A DNA stretch of 64,000 nt from Streptomyces echinatus (lineage in GTDB: Bacteria > Actinomycetota > Actinomycetes > Streptomycetales > Streptomycetaceae): assembly GCF_014203595.1 (NCBI RefSeq), contig NZ_JACHJK010000001.1, positions 436,582 to 500,581 on the forward strand, read 5' to 3'. Shown here piece by piece: positions 1 to 9,021 of this stretch. The translations under genes were made by a program, and so were the position numbers. How positions within the stretch are numbered: the first letter of the stretch is position 1; the number at the start of each line of letters is the position of its first letter. Under the pieces are notes generated by a model that saw only the letters and a program-made list of their open reading frames with translations, was not told the origin of the DNA and ran no database searches.

Positions 1-1
1 G

Positions 2-829
2 TTCACGGCCCTGATGCGGGCCCTGCCGGCCGGCCTGCTGCTGCTCGCCGTCACCCGCGTGCTGCCGCGCGGCATCTGGTGGGCCAAGGCGGCCGCGCTC
101 GGGGCGCTGAACATCGGCGCCTTCTTCCCGCTGCTGTTCGTCGCGGCGTACCGGCTGCCCGGCGGGATGGCCGCGGTCGTCGGCTCGGCCGGGCCGCTGT
201 TCGTCGTCGGGCTCTCGGCGCTGCTGCTCGGCCAGCGGCCGGCTCCCCGCACGCTGCTCACCGGGCTGGTGGCCGCCTTCGGCGTCAGCCTCGTCGTGCT
301 GAAGGGGGCCGGCGCGCTCGATCTGGTCGGCGCCCTCGCGGCCCTCGCCTCCACCCTCTCCATGGCCGCCGGCACCGTGCTCACCAAGCGCTGGGGCCGC
401 CCGGAGGGTGTCGGCCCGCTGGCGCTCACCGGCTGGCAGCTCACCGCGGGCGGCCTGCTCATCGCCCCGCTCGCGGCCCTGGTCGAGGGCGCCCCGCCCG
501 CGCTCGACGGCCGTGCCGTCGGCGGCTACCTCTATCTCGCCCTGGCCAACACGGCCGTCGGCTACTGGCTCTGGTTCCGCGGCATTGGCCGGCTCACCGC
601 CACCCAGGCCGGATTCCTCGGCCCGCTGTCCCCGCTGACCGCGGCGGTCGTCGGCTGGGCGGCCCTCGGCCAGGCGCTCACGCCGGTGCAGATGGCGGGC
701 ATGACCCTGGCGTTCGGGGCCACGGTGGCCGCGCAGCTCGGCGGCCGGAAGATCCGATCATTCAGGATTGCTGAAAAGAACGGTCACAAAGATTCGATGG
801 ACCTGACAGTTCCGGCGCTGCGACGGTAG
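2..829 (+). CDS. EamA/DMT-family exporter, 5' truncated
   Basis: The frame is already open at base 2 (F-T-A-L-M-R), so the N-terminus lies outside the window. About 275 residues remain, with 8-9 hydrophobic helices and the two-repeat pattern of drug/metabolite transporters (EamA, about 10 helices when complete). These are inner-membrane exporters of amino acids, metabolites or drugs; the substrate cannot be read from sequence. The last ~25 residues after QLGGRK are polar and unlike the family. They run through AT-richer DNA that probably also holds the promoter of the next gene. A second EamA gene follows 39 bp downstream on the same strand, so the two may be co-expressed. The family call is firm, the substrate unknown. 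Confidence 0.85.
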   Translation, partial: FTALMRALPAGLLLLAVTRVLPRGIWWAKAAALGALNIGAFFPLLFVAAYRLPGGMAAVVGSAGPLFVVGLSALLLGQRPAPRTLLTGLVAAFGVSLVVLKGAGALDLVGALAALASTLSMAAGTVLTKRWGRPEGVGPLALTGWQLTAGGLLIAPLAALVEGAPPALDGRAVGGYLYLALANTAVGYWLWFRGIGRLTATQAGFLGPLSPLTAAVVGWAALGQALTPVQMAGMTLAFGATVAAQLGGRKIRSFRIAEKNGHKDSMDLTVPALRR

Positions 830-868
830 AGGCGACAGACCCCGCCACCCTTCCCGGAAAGGCTCCCC

Positions 869-1792
869 GTGACCACCGTCGCGCACCGGACGACCACCGC
901 CCAAGCCCCCCGCACCACCCGCCCGCGCAAGGCCGCCCCCCTCCTCGGCCTTGCGTGCGCGGCGCTCGCCACGGTCGTCTGGTCCGGCAGCTTCGTCACC
1001 GCGCGCGGACTGCACGACAGCGTCCCACCCGTCCAGCACGCCTTCTGGCGCTGGGTGATCGCACTGGTGGCCGTCGCCCCCTTCGGAGCCCGGCAGGCCT
1101 GGCGGCAACGGCATCTGTTCCGGCGGCACGCCCCGTACGTCCTCCTCGTCTCCCTCCTCGGCGTCGCCGTCTACAACACCCTCGTCAACCAGGCCGGCCT
1201 GACCACCCCGGCCGCCACCATGGGCATGATCATGGCCGCCTCGCCGGTGCTCATGGCCGTGCTGGACCGGCTGGGCGGCGTACGGCTCGGCGCGCGGCGC
1301 GCCTCCGGGCTGCTCCTGGCCTGCGCGGGCGTGGCGCTGCTCGTCGGCGGCGGCGCGAGCTTCTCCGCCGGGGCCCTGTGGATGCCGGCCGCCGCCTGCT
1401 GCTTCGCCGGATACAGCGCGCTGCTGCGCCGCCGGCCGGCCGAACTCGGCGGTACCGCCTTCCTGTTCATCACGTTCCTGGCCGGCACCGTGCTGCTGGT
1501 GCCCGCACAGGCCGTCAGCCTCGTCGTGCAGGGCGGCTTCCGCCCCGCCCCCGGCACGGTCCTGCCCCTGCTCTACGTCGGCGTGGTCTCCTCCGCGCTC
1601 GCCTTCTTCGCCTGGAACAAGGCCGTCGCCCTGATCGGCGCGACCCGCGCCGGCATCGTGTACTACCTCCAGCCGGTCTGCGTGGCCCTGCTGTCCTGGG
1701 CCGTGCTGGGCGAGCACACCGGCTGGCCCCGGCTGCTGTGCCTGGCGCTGATCCTGGCCGGGGTCGTACTGGGCGCGGGTTCCCGCCGCTGA
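869..1792 (+). CDS. EamA/DMT-family transporter
   Basis: This is a 307-residue integral membrane protein with a polar, Thr/Arg-rich N-terminal ~30 residues and then ten hydrophobic segments in two EamA repeats. The sequence ends just after the last helix (VVLGAGSRR), as is usual in the family. GTG at 869 was chosen because a GGAAAGG ribosome-binding site lies 6 nt upstream. It is probably a small-molecule exporter; similarity to its upstream neighbour is at family level only. The LysR gene 189 bp downstream on the same strand is a candidate regulator, but that is inferred from position alone. Confidence 0.88.
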   Translation: MTTVAHRTTTAQAPRTTRPRKAAPLLGLACAALATVVWSGSFVTARGLHDSVPPVQHAFWRWVIALVAVAPFGARQAWRQRHLFRRHAPYVLLVSLLGVAVYNTLVNQAGLTTPAATMGMIMAASPVLMAVLDRLGGVRLGARRASGLLLACAGVALLVGGGASFSAGALWMPAAACCFAGYSALLRRRPAELGGTAFLFITFLAGTVLLVPAQAVSLVVQGGFRPAPGTVLPLLYVGVVSSALAFFAWNKAVALIGATRAGIVYYLQPVCVALLSWAVLGEHTGWPRLLCLALILAGVVLGAGSRR

Positions 1793-1846
1793 CCCCGCGC
1801 ACCGCCCGAGCCACCCCGCGCACCGCCCGAGCCACCCCGCGCACCG
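1792..1846 (+). repeat. 21-bp tandem repeat after EamA gene
   Basis: Two perfect copies of a 21-bp unit (ACCCCGCGCACCGCCCGAGCC) lie at 1792-1812 and 1813-1833, followed by a partial third copy. Shorter duplications follow before the LysR gene (GGGCGACTCCG and GAGCAGCTCCAC, two copies each). No gene is visible in this 188-bp spacer. It looks like replication-slippage expansion of GC-rich DNA. Confidence 0.8.
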
Positions 1847-1968
1847 GGCGACTCCGCGCCGGGCGACTCCGGCGGCGGAGCAGCTCCACCCGGGGAGCAG
1901 CTCCACGCACCGGGCAACTTCGCACGCGGGACGCTCCGGTGGCCCGCGGGAGCCGCGGGGACGGCGTG

Positions 1969-1974
1969 TAGCGT
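1969..1974 (+). promoter_or_regulatory. -10 box of a leaderless LysR transcript
   Basis: TAGCGT matches the Streptomyces housekeeping -10 pattern TAnnnT and lies 6 nt before the ATG at 1981. There is no Shine-Dalgarno sequence in that space, so transcription would start at or next to the start codon. I see no convincing -35. Confidence 0.5.
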
Positions 1975-1980
1975 GCGCGC

Positions 1981-2883
1981 ATGGCCGAGTGGGAGCTGAG
2001 GAAGCTGCGGATTCTGCGCACCCTGCGCGAGCGGGGGACCGTGACCGCGACGGCCGAGGCCCTGCACATGACCCCGTCCGCGGTCTCCCAGCAGCTCACC
2101 AACCTCGCCGCGCAGCTGGGCGTGCCCCTGCTGGAGGCCCAGGGCCGCCGGGTCCGGCTCACCGACGCGGCGCGGCTGGTGCTGGCGCACACCGAGGCGG
2201 TGTTCGAGCAGCTGGAGCGGGCGGACGCGGCCCTCGCGGCCTACGCGCGGGGCGAGGCCGGCGAGGTCCGCGTCGGTGCCTTCCCGACCGCCGTGCCCGC
2301 CCTGGTCGTACCGGCCGTCCGGGCCCTGCGCGAGACCAGCCCGCAGGTGACCGTCCGGGTCCGGGAGGCGGAGGCCGCCGAGGCGTACGACCTGCTGGCC
2401 GCCGGTGACGTCGACCTCGCCCTGTCCCTCGCGGCCGAGGCGCCGAGCGCGGCCGACCCCCGCTTCACGCACGTCCCGCTGCTGGCCGACCCGCTGGACG
2501 TGGCGCTGCCCCCGGACCACCCGCTCGCCCGCGCCGACCGGCTGACCCTCACCGACCTGGCCGCCGAGTCCTGGATCTTCGGCGGCAGCGGCCCCTGGTC
2601 GGACATCACCCGCCGGGCCTGCGAGGCGGCCGGCTTCAGCCCCCACCAGGGCCACTCGGCCTCCGGCTGGACCGCGATCCTGGCCATGGTGGAGGCGGGG
2701 ATGGGCGTCGCCCTGGTACCGAGGATGGCGGCCGGCCGGGGCGCGGGCGTGGTCCTGCGGGAACTGGGCGCGGACCGCCCGGTGCGGCACGTGGTGGCGG
2801 CCGTCCGCAAGGGCGCCGGGGAGGCGCCGGCGGTCGACAGGGTGCTGCGGGCGCTGCGGCGCACGGCGGGCCGGGCGGCGTAG
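1981..2883 (+). CDS. LysR-family transcriptional regulator
   Basis: This 300-residue protein has the standard LysR length and layout. A winged helix-turn-helix occupies residues ~5-65 (TVTATAEALHMTPSAVSQQ), then a linker helix and an effector-binding periplasmic-protein-like domain from ~90 to 290. It should bind DNA and respond to a small ligand; neither target nor ligand can be deduced. The first helix (WELRKLRILRTLRERG) resembles the ArgP/IciA-like LysR proteins common in Streptomyces. No ribosome-binding site precedes the ATG and a -10 box is 6 nt away, so the mRNA is probably leaderless. The nearest upstream genes are two EamA exporters, which are plausible targets. Confidence 0.93.
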   Translation: MAEWELRKLRILRTLRERGTVTATAEALHMTPSAVSQQLTNLAAQLGVPLLEAQGRRVRLTDAARLVLAHTEAVFEQLERADAALAAYARGEAGEVRVGAFPTAVPALVVPAVRALRETSPQVTVRVREAEAAEAYDLLAAGDVDLALSLAAEAPSAADPRFTHVPLLADPLDVALPPDHPLARADRLTLTDLAAESWIFGGSGPWSDITRRACEAAGFSPHQGHSASGWTAILAMVEAGMGVALVPRMAAGRGAGVVLRELGADRPVRHVVAAVRKGAGEAPAVDRVLRALRRTAGRAA

Positions 2884-3214
2884 GGCCGCTCGTCCGGACC
2901 GGGCCGGCCCCGGGGGCCGGAGCCGCCCGCGGCGACCCGGCGGTACCCGGAGCGGCGAGGCCCCGGGCCGGCGGTCGTCCGAGATGCCGAGCGATCGAGG
3001 GGCGGCTAGCGTGTTGGAGGAGGGCCGCGATCGGGCAGTGTGCCCCACCGTCGACAAGTGCCCCGGACACGGGGCCGGCGGCCCAGGTGACGCAGGCCGT
3101 GCCTCGTCCCCCGCGGCAACACCTAGACCGCGCAGTGCCCGTTTCGCACCGCGGCAGCGGCCATCGCCCCCGTAGCGGAAACCCCACCCGAGGGCGTGGA
3201 AGGAAGGTAGGCCC
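2884..3214. other. Intergenic, long 5' region of the Gly-rich gene
   Basis: There is no credible gene here; short open frames lack ribosome-binding sites and family features. A TAGCGT -10-like hexamer at 3007-3012 on the plus strand would give the next gene a ~200-nt untranslated leader. That leader is rich in G/C runs able to fold, but I could not match it to a known riboswitch class. Confidence 0.4.
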
Positions 3215-3490
3215 ATGAAAGCACAACGCGTGAGGCGTCTCTTCGCGGTATCCGCGGCGGGCGTACTTCTGGCATCAGGCGCCGCCATCAGCACCGCGGG
3301 TACGGCGTCGGCAGCCACCCCGACTCAGGTCTCCGCCTCCCCCAACCACGGCTGCTTCCGCGGCTGGGGCGGCTGTGGCGGCTTCGGCGGCTTCGGCGGC
3401 TTCAACAACAACTTCTTCGGCGGCTACGGCAACGGCTTCGGCTACGGCAACGGCTTCGGCACCGGTGTCGTGGTGGTCGTGGTGGGCTGA
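3215..3490 (+). CDS. Small secreted Gly/Phe/Tyr-rich peptide
   Basis: The product has 91 residues. Residues 1-34 form a signal peptide: positive MKAQRVRRLF, a hydrophobic core, and an Ala-rich cleavage region ending TASA-A. The mature part is ~57 residues. It has a two-Cys patch (HGCFRGWGGCGG), repeats of GGF, a central Asn/Phe run, repeats of YGNGFG, and a tail of six consecutive Val followed by Gly-stop. AGGAAGG lies just upstream of the ATG. I do not recognise a named family. Low-complexity Gly/aromatic composition plus a Val run suggests an aggregating or surface-active cell-wall peptide, loosely like chaplins in style but not in sequence. Function is unknown. Confidence 0.75.
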   Translation: MKAQRVRRLFAVSAAGVLLASGAAISTAGTASAATPTQVSASPNHGCFRGWGGCGGFGGFGGFNNNFFGGYGNGFGYGNGFGTGVVVVVVG

Positions 3491-3520
3491 TCACGGTCGC
3501 GGACCACCGCGTCGCCGGCC

Positions 3521-3558
3521 GGCGAGGCCGGACGGGCCCCCGCCCGTCCGGCCTCGCC
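3521..3558 (+). terminator. Hairpin after the Gly-rich gene
   Basis: A perfect 17-bp stem (3521-3537 with 3542-3558) with a CCCC loop starts 30 bp after the stop codon. No U-tract follows, which is common for actinobacterial terminators. Confidence 0.7.
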
Positions 3559-3589
3559 GTGTCCGGGCCCGGACGCACGGCCCCGGCAC

Positions 3590-3657
3590 CCCGGCCCGGA
3601 CACACCGGCCCGGACGCACCGGCCCGGACGCACCGGCCCGGACGCACCGGCCCGGGG
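3590..3657. repeat. 14-bp tandem repeat between convergent genes
   Basis: At least four head-to-tail copies of ACCGGCCCGGACGC lie between the secreted-peptide gene and the convergent DUF1203 gene. Each copy is partly self-complementary (CCGG cores). No coding role is visible. Confidence 0.85.
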
Positions 3658-3670
3658 GCCGCGCGCCTGA

Positions 3671-4147
3671 CTAGGACCTGCGCACCTCGTACAGGAAGCA
3701 CCCGTACTCGACCGCCCGGACGTGCACCAGTGCCACCTCCGGGTCGTCGAAGGCGTCCGCGAGTGCGGGCGGGAAGGCGTCCGCGTCCGCCACCAGCCGG
3801 CCGCCGAGGATCCGGCCGTCGGCCGAGTAGCGGCGCAGCGTGCGGTGGGAGTTGATGAAGGGCAGCGCGCCGCCGTCCGGGCCCGGGCACTCCTCGGCGT
3901 GGACGAAGACCGGGCCCTGCTCGTCGTAGGCGCCCGGGTCGGCGCCCGTCTCCGCCGCCCAGCGGCGCAGCGGTGCGTACGAGACCAGGGCGATCCGCTC
4001 ACCGGGCCCGCTGTGGCGCAGGCAGCAGCGCAGGGGCGCGCCGCCCTCCGTGTCGGTGAGCGGAGCCATCGGGCGGCCGGCGTCGTCGGCCGTACGCAGC
4101 TCCTTCAGGACCGCCGCCGTGATGGGGCGGGCGATGTGTGTCGTCAT
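3671..4147 (-). CDS. DUF1203-family protein
   Basis: The product has 158 residues, starting MTTHIARP. It shows the conserved core of the DUF1203 family: GGxPLRCCLR near residue 38, GERIALVSYAPLR near 50, VFVHAEEC near 80, GRILGGRLV, and the closing VALVHVRAVEYGCFLYEVR. The biochemical function of this family is not known. It looks like a soluble cytoplasmic protein, with several conserved Cys and His residues that could bind metal. ATG at 4147 was preferred to a longer frame because upstream residues are not family-like and run into the divergent pepN promoter. It is transcribed divergently from pepN with a 112-bp shared spacer. Confidence 0.85.
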   Translation of the reverse strand: MTTHIARPITAAVLKELRTADDAGRPMAPLTDTEGGAPLRCCLRHSGPGERIALVSYAPLRRWAAETGADPGAYDEQGPVFVHAEECPGPDGGALPFINSHRTLRRYSADGRILGGRLVADADAFPPALADAFDDPEVALVHVRAVEYGCFLYEVRRS

Positions 4148-4259
4148 GTCCCCAGCGTCCCGCCGCGCCGCCCCGCCCACCGGCGGGATCTGGACATCGC
4201 GTTCTGTGTGGATCCCATGGAAGGATGGCGCAACCGACACATAACGAGGAGATGACCGG

Positions 4260-6833
4260 GTGCCTGGCACAAACCTGACTCGCGAAGAGGCGCGGCAGCG
4301 GGCCGAACTGCTCACCGTTGACTCGTACGAGATCGACCTCGACCTCTCCGGCGCGCAGGAGGGCGGTACCTACCGGTCCGTGACCACCGTGCGCTTCGAC
4401 GTGGCCCGCGGCGACGCCGGGTCCTTCATCGACCTGGTGGCCCCGGCGGTCCACGAGGTGGTCCTCAACGGCGACCAGCTGGATCCGGCCGAGGTCTTCG
4501 AGGACTCACGGATCGCCCTGACGGGGCTGCTGCAGGGCCGCAACGTCCTGCGGGTCGTCGCGGACTGCGCCTACACCAACACCGGAGAGGGCCTGCACCG
4601 CTTCGTCGACCCGGTGGACGAGCAGGCCTACCTCTACACCCAGTTCGAGGTGCCGGACGCCCGCCGCGTCTTCGCCTCCTTCGAGCAGCCCGACCTGAAG
4701 GCCACCTTCCAGTTCACCGTGAAGGCGCCCGAGGGCTGGACGGTGATCTCCAACTCGCCGACGCCGGAGCCGAAGGACAACGTCTGGTCCTTCGAGCCGA
4801 CCCCGCGCATCTCGACGTACATCACGGCGCTGATCGTCGGCCCGTACCACTCCGTGCACAGCGTGTACGAGAAGGACGGCCGGTCCGTCCCGCTCGGCGT
4901 CTACTGCCGGCCCTCGCTCGCCGAGTTCCTCGACGCGGACGCGATCTTCGAGGTGACCCGGCAGGGCTTCGACTGGTTCCAGGAGAAGTTCGACTACGCC
5001 TACCCCTTCGCGAAGTACGACCAGCTCTTCGTGCCGGAGTTCAACGCGGGCGCGATGGAGAACGCCGGCGCGGTCACCCTCCGCGACCAGTACGTCTTCC
5101 GGTCCAAGGTGACCGACGCCGCGTACGAGATGCGGGCCGCCACGATCCTGCACGAGCTGGCCCACATGTGGTTCGGCGACCTGGTCACCATGGAGTGGTG
5201 GAACGACCTGTGGCTGAACGAGTCGTTCGCCACCTACGCCGAGGTCGCCTGCCAGGCCGCCGCGCCCGCCTCGAAGTGGCCGCACGCCTGGACGACGTTC
5301 GCGAACTCGATGAAGACCTGGGCGTACCGGCAGGACCAGCTGCCGTCCACGCATCCGATCATGGCCGAGATCCGCGACCTGGACGACGTGCTCGTCAACT
5401 TCGACGGCATCACCTACGCCAAGGGCGCGAGCGTGCTCAAGCAGCTCGTGGCGTACGTCGGCGAGGACGCGTTCTTCAAGGGCGTGCAGGCCTACTTCAA
5501 GCGGCACGCCTACGGCAACACCCGCCTGTCCGACCTGCTGGGCGCCCTGGAGGAGACCTCCGGCCGCGACCTGAAGACCTGGTCGAAGCAGTGGCTGGAG
5601 ACCGCCGGGATCAACATCCTGCGCCCGGAGATCGTCACCGACGCCGACGGGGTCATCACCTCCTTCGCCGTGCGCCAGGAGGCCCCGGCGCTGCCGGCCG
5701 GCGCCAAGGGCGAGCCGACCCTGCGCCCGCACCGCATCGCGATCGGCCTGTACGACCACGACGAGGCGAGCGGCAAGCTGGTGCGCACCGACCGCGTCGA
5801 GCTGGACGTCGACGGCGAACTGACGGCCGTGCCGCAGCTGAGCGGCCGGCGCCGCCCGGCGGTCGTGCTGCTCAACGACGACGACCTGTCCTACGCCAAG
5901 GTCCGCCTGGACGAGGACTCGCTGAGGACCGTCACCGAGCACCTCGGCGACTTCGCCGAGTCCCTGCCGCGCGCCCTGTGCTGGGCCTCGGCCTGGGACA
6001 TGACGCGGGACGCCGAGCTGGCCACCCGCGACTACCTCTCGCTGGTGCTGTCCGGCATCGGCAAGGAGTCCGACATCGGCGTCGTGCAGTCCCTGCACCG
6101 CCAGGTCAAGCTGGCCATCGACCTGTACGCCGACCCGGCCACCCGCGAGTCGCTGCTGACCCGCTGGACCGACGCCACCCTGGCCCATCTGCGCGCGGCC
6201 GAGGCCGGCGGCGACCACCAGCTGGCCTGGGCCCGGGCGTTCGCGGCGACCGCGCGCACCCCGGAGCAGCTGGACCTGCTGGAGGCCCTGCTCGACGGCA
6301 CGCAGACCGTCGAGGGCCTGGCCGTCGACACCGAGCTGCGCTGGGCGTTCGTGGAGCGGCTCGCGGCCGTCGGCCGGTACGACGAGGCGGAGATCGCGGC
6401 CGAGTACGAGCGGGACAGGACGGCGGCCGGTGAGCGGCACGCGGCCACCGCCCGCGCGTCCCGTCCGACGCCGGAGGCGAAGGCGGAGGCCTGGGCCTCG
6501 GTCATCGACTCCGACAAGCTGCCCAACGCCGTGCAGGAGGCCGTGATCGGCGGCTTCGTGCAGACCGACCAGCGGGAGCTGCTCGCGTCCTACGCGGACA
6601 CCTACTTCGAGGTCCTCAAGGGCGTGTGGGAGTCCCGTTCGCACGAGATGGCCCAGCAGATCGCCGTCGGCCTGTACCCGGCGGTCCAGGTCTCGGCCGA
6701 GACCCTGGCGAAGACGGACACCTGGCTGGCCGCGGCCGAGCCGAGCGCGGCCCTGCACCGGCTCGTCTCGGAGTCCCGCGCGGGCATCGAGCGTGCGCTG
6801 AAGGCCCAGGCGGCGGACACCGCGGCGGTCTAG
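4260..6833 (+). CDS. pepN: Aminopeptidase N (M1 family), copy 1
   Basis: This is an 857-residue cytoplasmic zinc metallo-aminopeptidase that removes N-terminal residues from peptides. It shows the M1 exopeptidase motif GAMENAG near residue 263 and the zinc site HELAH at ~298 with the third ligand Glu 18 residues on (WLNESFATYAEV). An ERAP1-like helical C-terminal domain occupies roughly 520-850. GTG at 4260 is preceded by GAGGAGA. No signal peptide is visible. A second 860-residue paralogue with the same start motif (VPGxNLxRxEAR) lies at 21058-23640, so the two enzymes may split substrates or expression times. A hairpin follows at 6846-6876. Confidence 0.96.
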   Translation: MPGTNLTREEARQRAELLTVDSYEIDLDLSGAQEGGTYRSVTTVRFDVARGDAGSFIDLVAPAVHEVVLNGDQLDPAEVFEDSRIALTGLLQGRNVLRVVADCAYTNTGEGLHRFVDPVDEQAYLYTQFEVPDARRVFASFEQPDLKATFQFTVKAPEGWTVISNSPTPEPKDNVWSFEPTPRISTYITALIVGPYHSVHSVYEKDGRSVPLGVYCRPSLAEFLDADAIFEVTRQGFDWFQEKFDYAYPFAKYDQLFVPEFNAGAMENAGAVTLRDQYVFRSKVTDAAYEMRAATILHELAHMWFGDLVTMEWWNDLWLNESFATYAEVACQAAAPASKWPHAWTTFANSMKTWAYRQDQLPSTHPIMAEIRDLDDVLVNFDGITYAKGASVLKQLVAYVGEDAFFKGVQAYFKRHAYGNTRLSDLLGALEETSGRDLKTWSKQWLETAGINILRPEIVTDADGVITSFAVRQEAPALPAGAKGEPTLRPHRIAIGLYDHDEASGKLVRTDRVELDVDGELTAVPQLSGRRRPAVVLLNDDDLSYAKVRLDEDSLRTVTEHLGDFAESLPRALCWASAWDMTRDAELATRDYLSLVLSGIGKESDIGVVQSLHRQVKLAIDLYADPATRESLLTRWTDATLAHLRAAEAGGDHQLAWARAFAATARTPEQLDLLEALLDGTQTVEGLAVDTELRWAFVERLAAVGRYDEAEIAAEYERDRTAAGERHAATARASRPTPEAKAEAWASVIDSDKLPNAVQEAVIGGFVQTDQRELLASYADTYFEVLKGVWESRSHEMAQQIAVGLYPAVQVSAETLAKTDTWLAAAEPSAALHRLVSESRAGIERALKAQAADTAAV

Positions 6834-6845
6834 CGGAGCGTTCTC

Positions 6846-6876
6846 GGGGGCGTCCGGTGCGACACCGGGCGCCCCC
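6846..6876 (+). terminator. pepN terminator hairpin
   Basis: GGGGGCG and CCGGTG pair with CACCGG and CGCCCCC, interrupted by one T-G wobble, around a 3-nt loop. It begins 13 bp after the pepN stop. The ~170 bp between this and the next hairpin (6877-7046) hold no recognisable feature. Confidence 0.75.
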
Positions 6877-7046
6877 TTCGCGTCCCCTTCCGGGTCGCCT
6901 CTCGGCCTTTCGCGCTCTGCTTCTCGCCCACTCGAGGATGTTGAGCGTCCTCGTGGGAACCCCCGGGGTGGGCCTGTCAAGAGTGGCCGGTGCGTCGCGG
7001 GGTGCCCGGGGGCGGTCCGGCTCCGGCCCCGCGCCGGCACACGGAA

Positions 7047-7076
7047 AGGGGCGGCCACGTGACCGTGACCGCCCCT
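7047..7076 (-). terminator. asd terminator hairpin
   Basis: AGGGGCGG (7047-7054) pairs with CCGCCCCT (7069-7076), with a 4-bp inner stem. Read on the minus strand it follows the asd stop and is trailed by TTTCCGT. Confidence 0.75.
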
Positions 7077-7092
7077 GTGCCGCTCGGGTGAC

Positions 7093-8444
<1,352 letters not shown>

Positions 8445-9020
8445 GTGCTGCGCGGAAAGGCGCGCCGTGACCAGCGGTCGTCGGTCGCCGGTACGGACCG
8501 GGCGGACCGGGTCGACCGGATCGACTCGGTCGGCGACGATCCGCTGGACACGGCCCAGGAACGGCGGGTGCGGGCGGTGCTCGCGCTCGGCGGGGTGCCG
8601 CAGTCGGACCTGCCGGACGGGGTGCAGCAGGTCCGGCTGCGGTTGCTGGAGCGGACCGCGAGCGGCCGTGAGGCGCCACGGGACGTGTCGGCGTGGGCCG
8701 CGGTGGTCGCCTCCAACCTGGCCATGGACTGGCACCGGGCCAAGCGGCGCCAGGAACGGCTGGGGGAGCGGCTGGCCGCGCTGCGCGAGCCGGCGCACCC
8801 CTCCGGCGAGGAGACCAGCCTGCTCTCCCTCGCCGTCGCCCGGGGCCTGGACGAGCTGCCGGCCGCCCAGCGGCAGGTGGTCGTGCTGCGCTTCTTCGCC
8901 GACCTGCCGGTACGGGGCATCGCCGAGGAGCTGGGCATCCCCGAGGGCACGGTCAAGAGCAGGCTGCACACGGCGGTCCGCGCCCTGCGCGACCGGCTGC
9001 ACGAGGACGAGGTGGTGTGA
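8445..9020 (+). CDS. ECF RNA polymerase sigma factor
   Basis: The product has 191 residues. Region 2 covers ~30-95, with the DNA-melting helix SAWAAVVASNLAMDWHRAKRR. Region 4 covers ~125-185 (LDELPAAQRQVVVLRFFADL, then IAEELGIPEGTVKSRLHTA helix-turn-helix). It has no region 1 or 3, which defines group-4 (ECF) factors. GTG at 8445 is supported by an upstream GAGGGGGTGG; an in-frame GTG at 8430 lacks one. The next gene starts 1 bp after the stop and encodes a single-pass membrane protein, the standard place for an anti-sigma factor. Its stimulus and promoters are unknown. Confidence 0.93.
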   Translation: MLRGKARRDQRSSVAGTDRADRVDRIDSVGDDPLDTAQERRVRAVLALGGVPQSDLPDGVQQVRLRLLERTASGREAPRDVSAWAAVVASNLAMDWHRAKRRQERLGERLAALREPAHPSGEETSLLSLAVARGLDELPAAQRQVVVLRFFADLPVRGIAEELGIPEGTVKSRLHTAVRALRDRLHEDEVV

Positions 9021-9021
9021 C

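Noticed and set aside
2984..3175. 63-codon open frame before the Gly-rich gene
   Set aside because: No ribosome-binding site, no family features, Arg/Pro-biased composition; more likely part of the untranslated leader.
2884..3214. c-di-AMP (ydaO-type) riboswitch before the secreted peptide
   Set aside because: Secreted-protein genes of actinobacteria often carry it, but I could not find the conserved core blocks here.
3590..3657. CRISPR-like array
   Set aside because: The 14-bp units are directly abutting with no unique spacers and no cas genes; it is a simple tandem repeat.
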